Of a DNA stretch of 64,000 nt, positions 1-10,792 are shown in pieces. Source of the stretch: Euclidia mi (taxonomy: Eukaryota; Arthropoda; Insecta; Lepidoptera; Erebidae); NCBI GenBank assembly GCA_944739405.2, contig OX123186.2, forward strand, positions 41,649,551 to 41,713,550, in the 5' to 3' direction. Under the pieces are notes generated by a model. It was not told where the DNA came from. It saw nothing but the letters and a program-made list of their open reading frames with translations, and did not search any database. Position numbers and translations under genes: made by a program. Every line of letters begins with the position of its first letter. Position 1 is the first letter of the stretch.

Positions 1-1409
1 TACTAGATATATTACTTATAATATCTTAGTTTCTTGGACAATCTTAAGTAAACTAGGTAAGATAGTAGGCTGTAGCTATTATTATACTAGGTACTAATTA
101 TATTCAAATAAATCAACTGGAAATTGATGAATATACACTTAAAATAATAATTGTGAAGTGTGATTAGTGTAGTGGGTGTTTGTATGGGGCATTTGTTCAG
201 TCCTCGATTTTGCTTCCACTTCTGTCAAGCAAAAGGAGACAGAAAATGTGCCAGTGTATGATGGACGAAGCTTACGTTATGTGAGCTGAGTAAATATGTG
301 ATGAGGAGTGTAAGTTAATAAGTAAAATACTCCCCGGGTTTCAGGATGATGATTTGAAATCCGGCCGTTGACACTGGGTAGTTGATCTGTCCGCCAAGAA
401 CTGTCGGCAGCGAGGTTTCAATCCTTTTCAAACACCAAACTCAATGTCTTTCACACTTCTTTTGGCATAAATACAACTTTAGTGAAACATAAACGTTTAA
501 TATTGATTTAAATTTTATTAAAAAATTTAAAATCACGGAGCTACGTAATTTTACGTCTGACGTTTTCAGTGTTGCCAGCAAAAAAAAGATAGTAGAGAGT
601 GACGGAGTCTACTCCCAACATGCATTATTTCACTATCATCTATAAAAATATTTAATTTATATAGTACACTTTTCATATCTATTGGCGCATTATTTTTCAG
701 GGCTAAAAATTCTGCATGGAACCATTGTTGTTGGCTAAGTCTAACCGCTTGACCGCGCACAAGGGACTATTTTCCCTTTTTGCAAAAACAGATGAGCGCG
801 TAAACTGTAATTTTTCCCACGCTTTTCCGCTGCGCACTAATCTGTTTGTGGAACTCGGATAACTTAACCGATTGCGGTATGTTGCATATCAATAGACGCG
901 TAATTAAATGAGCTTTCCAATGATATAAATTTGAACCATATAATATGGTTGAAGCTCACGCAAGGGCAGTATAAAGTGAAAATTAGATTTTTTTTTCCCG
1001 CCATTTTTGAGCGCGATTTTATATTTCTTACATATTCCTTTTTCTCGTCGTTTTTTATTATGGGAGGTATATAAGTATTATACACAGTTAGAAAGGTTAT
1101 TTAATTTACTTTTCGAGGAAATAAATATAATAAAAAGAAATATTTTAATATTTAAAACATTTTAACATAAAAAAATAAAACAAAGTTTTTTTTATGAATT
1201 GGCGCCAATTTTCATATTTTATTTTTTAAAATACCGTTTTATGTTATATATCAGATTCAAACCTAGATAACTTTCCTTCATACTAGATTTCCAAGTATAA
1301 AAACCAATTCTGATAAGAATCTGATAAGAATTATTTTTATTGAATCTGCACAGTTGTTTTTTCCGCCAAAAAATCTGAAGTTCCCGCCAAAATTTTCGAT
1401 AGCTAATAT
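1..1409. other. AT-rich spacer, no gene recognised
   Basis: I see no coding potential, RNA gene or repeat boundary that I can support here. Two short open frames on the minus strand (566-760 and 864-1085) have low-complexity composition and no recognisable motif, so I treat them as chance. Confidence 0.6.
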
Positions 1410-1421
1410 CTCATAAAAAAT

Positions 1422-1790
1422 CTTCTTTCTCTTAGCGTTATCCCAGTTTCAATCTGGGGTCCGCTTTCTAGTCTAACCGGATTTGGCTGAATATTAGCTT
1501 TTCCACGGAGCGACTGCCTGTCTGACCTCCGCAACCCAAAGGGATAGCCATATTCCATGGTTTAGACTAGTGTCAGTTTATTTAGAAGGTACTGACGCCC
1601 TGTAACGACTGTCAAAGATATTCATGACAACCGGGACCGACGGCTTAACGTGCTCTCCGAGGCACGGGGCAAGCGTTAATTAACAATTCAATACACACAT
1701 AATTCCGAAAAGTCATTTGTGCGTGCCGTGGATTCGAACCCGATACCCTCTGCATGGCAGTCTGTTGGTTATCCACTAGGCTATCGCTGC
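1422..1790 (-). mobile_element. tRNA-derived SINE, copy 1 (SINE-A family)
   Basis: This reads on the minus strand as a SINE with a tRNA-like head and a long tail, and it is clearly homologous along its length to the plus-strand copy at 61224-61597. The B box GGTTCGAATCC is exact; the A box is present but altered by one base (TAGCCTAGTGG). A 12-bp target-site duplication, CTCATAAAAAAT, flanks it at 1410-1421 and 1791-1802. SINEs are non-coding, transcribed by RNA polymerase III and mobilised by a partner LINE. The tRNA of origin was not assigned. Confidence 0.88.
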
Positions 1791-2054
1791 CTCATAAAAA
1801 ATATGAGTATTATATATTTTATCAAAGGTTTATTTATATACTCATAATAAAAAAAAGTAATACAACTTGTAAATGTAACCTTATATGCATACATATGTAT
1901 TTAAACTTTTTTAAATTAAAAAAATACCGTATTCACGATAATTTTTTGCCGATAATTAAAGTAATACACATTATTTATTCATTTTTTTGCTGTAACTTCA
2001 TAATTAATCAGTTAATTTACAATAAAAACATAAAAATATGATATATAATTACAT

Positions 2055-2334
2055 TGACTGCCTCGTTGGTCTCGCGGCATAAATGTGCGCGTGGGAATGG
2101 GAGGTCTCGGGTTCGATTCCCGGGTCGGGCAAAGTGTTATTGGGTTTTTTCCGTAAGAAAATTCTCAGTAGCAGCACGGAGTCTGGTAATGTGCCCGGTA
2201 CGGCAATAGGCTCGCCCCCTATTACGTGGGACCTAAAAATTCCTGGCGAAATGTGGGTGTAATATTACACCTCTGCCCACCCCTTCGAGGATACAGGCGT
2301 GAGTCTATAAATAAAATAAATATAAATATATAAA
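2055..2334 (+). mobile_element. tRNA-derived SINE with LINE-shared 3' tail (SINE-B family)
   Basis: The head (2058-2130) is tRNA-like with an exact B box GGTTCGATTCC and an A box one base off consensus (TGGTCTCGCGG). The tail near 2266-2310 contains ACAGGCGTGAGTCTATA, which also ends the LINE at 55,68x-55,73x and occurs in a SINE tail at 62118. A 12-bp target-site duplication, ATATAATTACAT, lies at 2043-2054 and 2335-2346, and the tail ends in an A/T-rich run. This supports complete, LINE-mediated insertion. Confidence 0.88.
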
Positions 2335-2346
2335 ATATAATTACAT

Positions 2347-2796
2347 AATTTGTTTACAATGATGTTTTTAATCCATAATTACGCCCCGCGCACGGAATGC
2401 AGTCAGGGAAATATATATATTTTTTCAAATGCTCATATCTAAATAATTTTCTGCAAGTATTGCTGTAACTTTATTTTATTACATAGATACTATCACCATG
2501 TATATGAAAAACTAACAGCAAACAAGTTTCAGCTAATACTTTTACTATGATAAACTAAAATGTAGAGTAAGTCGTTAAATACAACATTGTTTACGTTACG
2601 GCCGCTCGCCTATAGAAAACATTTCATTCAAACGTAATTTGTTTCGTACCATTAGAATGAGTCATTCATTAGGTTGCAGAAAAATCAAACACCACTCCTC
2701 TCACGTTATTAACAATCAAACAAAAACTAATTTATTGAGCGCGCCCGTATTCAAGTAGCGGCGCGCACTTGAAATTTGTCGATGCTGAGTCAGCAC
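2347..2796. other. AT-rich spacer, nothing recognised
   Basis: No gene, RNA or repeat boundary that I can support. Confidence 0.5.
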
Positions 2797-3303
2797 TTAA
2801 AATAGATGCGCGGTCAAGCGGCTAATGCATTGATCGAGAGCATCACGAATCTCGGCAACTGACAAGTAAGATGTTATTTTAATATATGCTTTGTGGCGTT
2901 TTGCTGAATACAAAAACCGTTTACAATATGCAAACATTCTAACTAGCTTTCTTAATGATGAAAACTTCGAACCCCAGTTAGTATCAAAATCTGAGACTAG
3001 GCTAAATGTATGTACTTTTATAGTTTTCATCTCTTCGCTGGTACGTATTGCGTTGGGTTTTGTATACTGTATTGGGTCGCTCCTCAACCAACTAGGTCCT
3101 AGTTTCCAAAGATCGCTATTAAGCAGAAGAGCTGAAGACACTCCACGAGATGCGACATCCGCAGGGTTATCCTTTGACTGGACATGAGCCCATTGTATAT
3201 TGTCCAATAAACTGAGAATCTCTGAAGTTCTATTGGCAACGAAAGTTTTCCAATGACTTGGATGACCACACTCGGTGCAAGACGAGCGAAACGTCGGAAC
3301 CAA
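2797..3303 (-). pseudogene. BEL/Pao retrotransposon pol fragment (RNase H end / linker)
   Basis: A 168-codon minus-strand frame carries a BEL/Pao-type segment: SHWKTFVANRTSEIL, then WAHVQSKDNPADVASRG and LWKLGPSWL. In BEL/Pao polyproteins this stretch lies at the end of RNase H and before the integrase. The first ~12 residues do not match and no RT, LTR or integrase core is attached, so this is a fragment. It is not close to the larger BEL/Pao element at 18.3-25.8 kb, where the equivalent segment reads differently. Confidence 0.8.
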
Positions 3304-4910
3304 ATAGGTATTTATACCTTAAATAAGTTAGTTGTACGCGATTAAGACCCGCTAATTTATTTTGTATGACGCTCTCAATATGTAGAATGAAGTAATCCAG
3401 ACAAAAGCTTGGCGCGGTCGACACCTTCTGACGTCACTAATCTTGATCAATCGCTTAACTGACCTAATCAAACAAACAAAACACCTAATCTTGATCAATC
3501 GCTTAACTGACATCTATTTGACATACTTTTTATTTTTGTTTTTGACACTTACTTGACCTGCCCTATAATCTTATTAATCTACGTTCATTGACATACATAT
3601 CTATATATTAGTACCTAATCTTATTCTTCACTCAACTGACATTCCTAGTTTTTATTATTGCACAAGTATATCCATATTTTAGATTTAGCCAATATCACAT
3701 TTTTTGTATTGATCAATCATATGACTCAGACTTTTACCTCTAAACACATGAGACTATTTAAAACTATTTGACCCGCTAGCCACAAAGAGGCGCCAGCTGA
3801 AAATCAGCGCTGCAATTAACATTGCAGCAATATGCTGAGCTGCTGCCTTTTTTGACACACAGTACCGAGCCTAGCATTACCTAAATCTGTTATACCGTAA
3901 ATATGTTATATTTTTCAATCTTTGTATTTCATGTGTTTCTTGACCGGCCGCTGGCTGCTTACATGTTCTTAGTCGTCTTCTTTGATGTTTAATGTCCCAC
4001 AGTAAGTCTGGAAAATATTGTTTATTTAGTTTATCTATAAGTGTCTCGCTAGCTAAAATGTAACTAAATCTTAGTATATACATACCTACCCAGTCAGTTT
4101 AAATTGTGACGATGCAGCATCAGGGCGCCTACGCGGCCAGTGGTTCGTGCCATTTTATAATCATGTAGTAATAATTTTGGAATGCGTTCACATTCAGCGA
4201 TGCCCGCGCGTCATTTGTACTCACGCCAATGCACTGTATTTGCCTTTATTGTAAACCTACAATAACACACACAGAGATCTATTTAATATTAAATGAGTAC
4301 CTTTTACATAATAACAAATATTATTTAAGTGAGATATTATTATATACATTACCTTAATTTGTCCGGTTTATCGGCGTTGTAAAGTCCTGTGCATCGTGCT
4401 TTGAATAGCCACTTGGCTGCATTAATGTATAGGTACCTACTTCGTCTATTATAAGGGGCATGTAAATGAATGAGTACCTATGTTTACGATCAGCGATCTA
4501 TGGGCAATGAGTGCCGGGCACAGAAGACGTGCGCACTGTCTCGGCGCTTAAGCCGCTATGCCGGACCCGTATATATAAAGTACTCTGTGATGCCGGCTGT
4601 CGCGTGTGAGCGTGTCGCCTGCAGCCTGTTCACAGGAATTAATTTGTCTGGTACTCTTGTATACATATTATGTAGGTCGGTATATACATATATTGCGTTC
4701 TGAGTGGGTGGCGTGCGCGCGCGATCGCTTTAAAATGTAGTCCTAGGTATAATTATTTTATTTTGTTTTAACTTTGGTTTGTATGATTTTTGTTTATATT
4801 TTCTATTTAATATTATGTTCATAGGATTTTATATTATTTTTATTTTTTTTCTTTACTGTGAAAATGATGAACTTTTAATTTGTAAGTATTGTGTGTTCAA
4901 AATAAAGATA
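3304..4910. other. Unassigned spacer with a short direct repeat
   Basis: No gene recognised. A 27-bp sequence containing TCTTGATCAATCGCTTAACT occurs twice, at 3437-3463 and 3485-3511, separated by 21 bp. Minus-strand open frames at 3877-4083 and plus-strand frames at 4470-4703 and 4779-4967 have no motif and look like chance. Confidence 0.5.
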
Positions 4911-4922
4911 TATTATTATTAT
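4911..4922. repeat. TTA microsatellite at the 3' end of Dong-like copy A
   Basis: A short ATT/TTA run borders the 3' end of the minus-strand LINE (copy A). The adjoining element end reads CTCTTTATT on the plus strand, as in copy B at 8979. Confidence 0.7.
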
Positions 4923-5055
4923 CTCTTTATTAATCAGTATTCACATAATCGAATTTTACATAATTAAACCTTAGTATAAATCAATAAATTTAACTATATA
5001 AAATGGGACCACGGAAACCCACCGGTGTCGGGTACAGGGACCAAGCCACCGGTGG

Positions 5056-8000
5056 TTAGGGCCTCAGAGAAAGGAACTTCCTCACAATGCGTGCCGTATC
5101 GAGAAGAACTGCCTTCTGAATCAACGCCTTGATCCAGCTGCCCAGTGCGAGCCTCTTTAGATGTTGGTCGAGGCTCTTGGCGATCAATCCATTCACTGAA
5201 ACGACAATCGGAACAATGATTGCTGAATCTACATCCCACATGTCGACAATCTCATGAGCTAGATCTAAATATTTAATCTTTTTATCATTTTCCGCCTTCA
5301 CGAGATTACCGTCATGTGGTATGGTGATATCAACAATCACTGCGAGACGCTCTGCTCGGTCTATCACTACAATATCAGGCTTATTGGCTACAATAGTCCT
5401 GTCTGTAATGATAGACCGATCCCAGTACAACAATGCACGACCATTTTCGAGAACTGGGTCGGGCACATATCTGTAGTACGGTACCTCAGAACCAATGAGT
5501 TTATATTTAAGGGCTAGTTGCTGATGGACAATCCTAGCCACTTGGTTATGTCTGTGCAAATATTGACCATTGGCAAGACTCGAACAACCGGACACAATAT
5601 GCCTGAGAGATTCCCCGGGCTGGTGACACGACCGACATATGTCAACCATACCGTCCCTCAGGATATACTTGCGGTAGTTATTTGTCATGACAACTTCATC
5701 CATAATTGCACAGACAAAACCTTCGGTTTCTCCGAAAAGATCACCGAAGCGCAGCCAGGAAACGGATGCCTTAAGATCTATATCAGACCCGTGTAAGGCC
5801 TTATAAAAGCGTCCATGTAGCTCCTTGCCCTTCCATACTTCTCTCCGGTCCTCAATACTAAGCACTGCAGGTTTGTGCCAGTTCTCTTTAGCCAGAGCGA
5901 GCGGGGTAAGTCCAGTATCCACTGCATCCACATCTCGATGCATATCCACACTCATTTGCAGAAAATATTCTCTGAGGTTATATAGCTCGCGGTTATGGAG
6001 GGTCTTAAGACATAAAAATCCTCGACAACCACATTTCCGCGGGATGTATAGCCTCATTACCGACGAGCGTGGATGATGCATCCGAGATGCAGTCAGCATT
6101 GAACGGACTTTTCTGTCCAGGACGTCAAGTTCAGTCTGAGTCGGTGGACTCAGACTGAACTTGACGTCCGAAGTACTCTTTAAGTCCAAGTATGCCGAAG
6201 GAATACATAAGGACTGGCATGGCCCATCCGTTGCAGGCCCGCACCTTGTTACCACCTGATAAAAGACTATTCAGAACTTTTTTCAGGCGGCCAAAGAAAC
6301 GAGCCTGCAGCGACTGCTTCATGTCAGCCTCAGAGATATTCAAAGACTGCGACATACCCAGATATTTGTAAGTTTCCGTTAGAGAGAGGGACCGAAGTTG
6401 TATGGAATTTGAGAGTTGTATCCCTGCAGATTCCATAATCTCGCCTTTCTTCACATGCATGACCGCACATTTGTCCACACCAAATTCCATCCTGATAGAA
6501 TTACTAAAGGTTCCAATTACCTTAAGTAATGCAGTCAGTTGGAGATTGTTGAGGGCAAACAATTTCAGGTCATCCATGAAAAGGAGGTGAGATATAACAT
6601 GACCACCTCTCCTTGACCGATAGCCTAGCCCTGAAGCCTCCAATAATGTACTTAGAGGGTTCAGTGCTAGGCAAAACCACAAAGGGCTCAGACTGTCGCC
6701 CTGGAATATACCTCGCTCGATCTTAATAGGAACACCGCAATCCAAACTCGATCGACACCCTGGATAGCGCAATACGGTCCTCCATTGCCCCATACATGAC
6801 CTTAAGAAGGTGCATAGAGTTGTATATACTTATTCAACTCCAGCACCCTCAAAAGCCAGGTATGTGGCACGGAGTCGTAAGCCTTTTTGTAATCTATCCA
6901 GCATGTCGATTGATTTTTTCGATTACGGCGTACCTGTTGGCTAATGGCCATATCAATCAGAAGAAGTTCTTTAGTACCACGCGCCCCACTCCTACATCCA
7001 TTTTGAGAAACTGATAAAATTGAATTATCAACTATATGTTTTGATAATTTTATTCTCAAAATGGATGTAAGGAGTATAAAAATTGTTGGCAAACAAGTAA
7101 TCGGCCTATAATTCCTGGGGTCCGTGGTACTACCAGATTTATAGAGCAGGTGAGTGTGGCAAGATGTTAAAAAGGCTGGTAGCAAACCCGACTCCAATGA
7201 TGATTGGAACTGACATGCTAAGCAAGCATGTGAACTACGGAACCATTTAAGCCAAAAATTGTGCAGTCCGTCCGGTCCTGCTGCTTTCCAGTTATGTAAC
7301 GGACGGACTGCACTGGATATATCGTCTTGTGTTATATATATTGGTTCCATAGTTGGGATTCGTTCACATGCTCGCTCAACATCCCGGATCCAATCATCTG
7401 TCGCGTGGCTGACAGGCGTCGACCAAATGCTGCGCCAAAATGACTTAGTGGCATCATCATCCGGTTGACACCCATCACTTTCACCGGCCATGGAATCAGG
7501 TTGCTCCCATCCTCTGTACACCCACCTCTCGTCTCTCTGGAATGTGCGATTCAGGCAATATCGATCCACTCTTTTTTTATATCGCCTGATTCGGTTTGCC
7601 CATGCATAAATTTTTTGCTTCAGAGAGTCGATGCGCTCTGTAACTCGTGCCCGATAATCCTGGGAACTGATACCAGTTCCCGCGAAGGCTCGAGTCACAA
7701 AGCGCATCACTCTCGGTCGCGTATTGCCCATCCTGAAACAGAATAGCTTGCCAATGAGTGCCCTAGTCTCAGCGATACGACGCTCAATCCTGCACTGCCA
7801 AGCTGGCACAGTAGCGGTTCGTCGAGGAGCGGTATTATTTTCAGATAGTTTAACTCCCGCTACCCGACATACAGCTACAGCCGCACAATACAGGATTGAA
7901 TGCATATCGCCAAGATTTTCGCTATTATCAAAATAGTTTGATAATAATGAATCCAGGGCACTCATTAGCGCTATGTTTCTCTTGTGCATGGGCAAACGAG

Positions 8001-8688
8001 GCAAACGAGGCCGAATATTTGGGTCCATGGATCGGTATTCCCCAATAGCACATTCCAAAGCACTCCTTAACTGATCATTGAACTGGGTACTTACGTGAGA
8101 AGTCTCATCATCTACCTCTTCATCAGTGAGATTCAACTGTTGATATTGTGTACCTACCGTGCCAGTTTGCGATGAAGAAGTGATGGGGAGACTTCACTGC
8201 ACGTCAGAGCGTAGCCTCTCAAGCACGGTATCATCCAACAGCCGACACCGCTGGATGGCCCGCACTTGATGCGATAGTCTTTGCGTTGACACGTTGACAG
8301 CTGGTTCAAGCGCCTGAAACAAAGGCAGCATTCGATCACGGTACGCACTGAGATTGGTTCCACCCTCTGTGGCCACAAAATATGCCCGCATGACGTTCTC
8401 ATTCATAGAAGTCGTCCATCGCATGCGGTGCACATTACCACCGGTAGCGGGGGCCCTGTTCGAGACCGGTGGGTCTCGGGATCCCAAGCGTGTCGGTGGC
8501 CGGCCTCTCCCTCGCCGGCGGACAGGTGGTGGCGACGTCGGCGAAGAGAAATACTCGTCGCTCGATGAGCTCGACGCCTCAACACTCGCCGGCAATACTG
8601 GTGCTGGTGCCGGCAGCTGTGAGGCGGAGCTGAACGACGAGTCCGGAGGTCTCAGGCGTGCAGCAGCTGCCTTAGCTCTCGTCAACAT
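5056..8688 (-). pseudogene. R4/Dong-like LINE polyprotein (AT-hook, Myb-like, RT, CCHC, REL endonuclease), broken
   Basis: The start is the ATG at 8688 (MLTRAKAAAARLRPP). Order of parts: an AT-hook (RRRGRGRPP); a Myb-like stretch starting at MRWTTSMNENVMRAYF; the reverse transcriptase, with RPITCLPT, WIDYKKAYDSVPHTWL, GIFQGDSLSPLWF and the active-site FMDD; a zinc knuckle C-x2-C-x9-H-x4-C (CRSCHQPGESLRH); and a restriction-like endonuclease motif KPDIVVIDR...IVDITIPHD. Breaks: an in-frame TGA at 8194-8196, a one-base loss near 6820, and a small inverted duplication at 6120-6169 that again shifts the frame. The family normally encodes one uninterrupted protein of about 1,200 residues that reverse-transcribes the RNA at the cut target. 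Confidence 0.88.
6120..6169. repeat. Small inverted duplication inside copy A
   Basis: Perfect 23-bp arms at 6120-6142 and 6147-6169 are separated by GGTG. Copy C has only one arm at the homologous place (near 41478-41500), so the second arm plus about 16 bp is extra in copy A. It looks like a template-switch mutation. Confidence 0.85.
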
Positions 8689-8964
8689 GATATTGTTTCC
8701 TTGTATTTATTTGTTTACTATTGTTTACATTCAGTTTGTTGTTTGATTTTTATTTGAAATTTAATGTCATCTTCGATAATATTTCGTGATTTCTTTTCTT
8801 AATTTATATAATGGTTGCTTGTTATAATTATATATTTATCCAATAAAAAAAGTCCTGCGTGTAGTCGAAAATATCAATATAAACACAAAAATATGCTATA
8901 AATTGCAAATATAAAAATTCAAGGAAAACTGTATGTTGCTTTGTTGACGTGTTGCTATGGGTAC

Positions 8965-8978
8965 TTATTATTATTATT
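8965..8978. repeat. TTA microsatellite between Dong-like copies A and B
   Basis: (TTA)4-5. The 5' end of copy A abuts one side and the 3' end of copy B abuts the other. Confidence 0.85.
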
Positions 8979-9603
8979 CTCTTTATTGAAACATTCTCTC
9001 ATAAATTATATTTAACATTTTTATGTGATTTAGAGAAAATAATATAAAATAAAATTACGGGGCTCACCGGTATCGGGTTCAGGGACCAAGTTACCGGTGG
9101 TTAGGGCTCCAGAGAGAGGAACCTCCTGACGATACGAGCCGTGGCCAGCAATACTGTCTTCTGTATAGAGGACTTAATCCAACCGTCTAACGCGAGCCTC
9201 TTGAGGTGGTGATCGAGGCTCTTGGCAATGAGACCATTAACTGACACGACTATCGGTACAATGATCGCCGAGTCCACATCCCACATGTCGACAATCTCGT
9301 GAGCCAAATCCAAATATTTTATTTGTTTATCTTTCTCGGCTTTCACGAGATTCTCGTCATGAGGAATGGTGACATCGATGATCATTGCAAGGCGCTTAGA
9401 TCGATCTATCACTACTATATCTGGCTTGTTAGCCACAATAGTTCTATCAGTTATGATAGATCGATCCCAATACATGGTGGCACGACCATTTTCAAGAACT
9501 GGGTTGGGCACATACCTGTAGTACGGTATCTCAGAGTCTACAAGATTGTACTTTAAGGCAAGTTGCTGATGGATGATCCTAGCTACTTGGTTGTGTCTGT
9601 GTC
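8979..9603 (-). mobile_element. R4/Dong-like LINE, copy B (5'-truncated)
   Basis: About 625 bp on the minus strand. It keeps only the C-terminal endonuclease region and the 3' UTR. TTA tracts lie on both sides (8965-8978 and 9604-9626), as expected when target-primed reverse transcription stops early inside a TTA microsatellite. Confidence 0.85.
9101..9601 (-). pseudogene. REL-endonuclease domain fragment, copy B
   Basis: The open frame runs from the truncation at about 9601 to a stop at 9101. It contains YWDRSIITDRTIVANKPDI, then the PD-(D/E)XK-like core KPDIVVIDR...MIIDVTIPHDENL, then DLAHEIVDMWDVDSA and a C-terminus IVRRFLSLEP. It matches the C-terminal ~165 residues of copies A and C. 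There is no start codon of its own and no RT, so it cannot act alone. Confidence 0.85.
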
Positions 9604-9626
9604 TTATTATTATTATTATTATTATT
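9604..9626. repeat. TTA microsatellite at the truncated 5' side of copy B
   Basis: About seven TTA units, directly joined to the 5' truncation of copy B. Confidence 0.85.
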
Positions 9627-9807
9627 TGTCATTCAGTCACCATTCAAACATTACTACAAAGCTTATTTAATCCACTTTCATAAAAACATCATTTCAAATA
9701 TCAATACCCAAGTGACGAGTCGTAAGTTTAGGTTTAAGGCAGCACGGCAAGTGGCCTTGCTTCGCGGGTGGTCAGATAACGACTGCGTGATGCTTTAGCG
9801 ATAAATG

Positions 9808-10440
9808 TCAAATTAAAGCGGTACCTTGAGCGGCTACGTAATTGTATGATTCGTAGTAACTTCTATTTGCTGTATCGTAAAAATCGCCAGGTAACCGTAA
9901 CGTTAACCCTAATGTTAACTCAGCGGCACTAACCCCTGTATCGCATCTAGGAACCGCGCGTAATCCTAATAAAACCATCGGCAACTCGTCAACCCATGAA
10001 CGATTGCCGTCCAATCGGGCCATAAGTGCAGCCTTTAATGATCTGTGCCATCTCTTCCCCGCGCCATTACTTTGCGGGTGACAGGGCGAAGTACGCAATT
10101 TATCTACGCCTAAATATTTCATTAACAGTAAAAACAAAGAGCTTTCAAATTGTCTGCCCTGGTCGGTTGTGATTCTAATAGGGCATCCAAAACGAGTAAA
10201 CCATCCCTCGATTAAAACTTTAGCGACCGTGCTTGCATAAATGTCTTTAACTGCGTATGCGACTGGCCAGCCCGTCGCTCTATCTATCACCGTAACACAA
10301 TACCCGTAACCGGCCAGCGAGATAGGCAGAGGGCCCACGATATCAACGTGAATGTGCTCAAATCGGCCACATTTATCAAAATGTCCTAACTCCGACACCA
10401 TGTAACTATTGACCTTTGATTTTTGACAAACAATACAGGT
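9808..10440 (-). pseudogene. Integrase fragment of the CsRn1-like element
   Basis: Integrase core: HVDIVGPL (first Asp) and TTDQGRQFES (second Asp). At the place where the third catalytic Glu is expected (consensus ..VERWHR) the sequence reads GAGKRWHRSLK, so Glu is replaced by Lys. The domain stops after YYESYNYVAAQGTALI, short of the usual C-terminus, so the element is 3'-truncated. Frame breaks near 10440-10470 separate it from the zinc-binding segment upstream (TCIVCQKSK). In active relatives this enzyme inserts the cDNA; this copy is dead. Confidence 0.85.
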
Positions 10441-10464
10441 TTTGGCCCAGTCCTACATCTGTAT

Positions 10465-10782
10465 TCATGTTTGGCCAAAAATATCTACTGGAAATAATTT
10501 GTTAGTAGCCCGAATACCGGGATGGGAAATACTATGCACCGTTTTAAACGCTAACTGCCTAAACTCTTTAGGTAAATAAGGCCTAATTTTATTACTAGAT
10601 GTTTCGCATATTATATCACATTCACTACCTGGGAACCTGACTGACTTAAACTGCAAGTTACTGCGCGAGCTACTCATCAACTCCGTTAAATCGTTATCAG
10701 TAGCCTGTGCCCGAGCAACTTCTGCGAACTCAATAGGCGTGGGATACGATATTGTCTCGATGCGAGACAGAGTATCGGCCAC
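10465..10782 (-). pseudogene. RNase H-integrase linker of the CsRn1-like element
   Basis: It begins VADTLSRIE, the usual end of the RNase H region in Ty3/gypsy pol, and includes SISHPGIRATNKLF, which matches the HHCC integrase N-terminus. A one-base insertion near 10797-10800 puts it out of frame with the RT-RNase H part. Another shift follows at about 10470. Confidence 0.75.
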
Positions 10783-10792
10783 TACATTATCG

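Larger units (their letters stand above)
4923..8964 (-). mobile_element. R4/Dong-like LINE, copy A (full length, decayed)
   Basis: About 4.04 kb, minus strand. The 5' end sits against the TTA tract at 8965-8978 and the 3' end against the tract at 4911-4922, so both ends look original. It carries one long ORF region (5056-8688), a 5' UTR of roughly 270 bp and a 3' UTR of roughly 130 bp. Its protein is colinear with copy C (31.3-44.3 kb). Dong elements of Bombyx are known to insert into TAA repeats, which agrees with the flanks seen here. Confidence 0.85.

Noticed and set aside
3437..3511. 27-bp direct repeat as a target-site duplication
   Set aside because: Only 21 bp lie between the copies, so no element fits; a small tandem duplication is simpler.
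7000..7075. Inverted match around CATCCATTTTGAGA in LINE copy A
   Set aside because: Similar bases occur at the same two places in copy C as part of the RT coding sequence, so it looks like coincidence, not an inserted hairpin.
8354..8746. 130-codon plus-strand open frame with Pro/Arg/Ser-rich product
   Set aside because: It is antisense to the Ser/Pro-rich N-terminus of the LINE protein (AT-hook region) and has no independent support.
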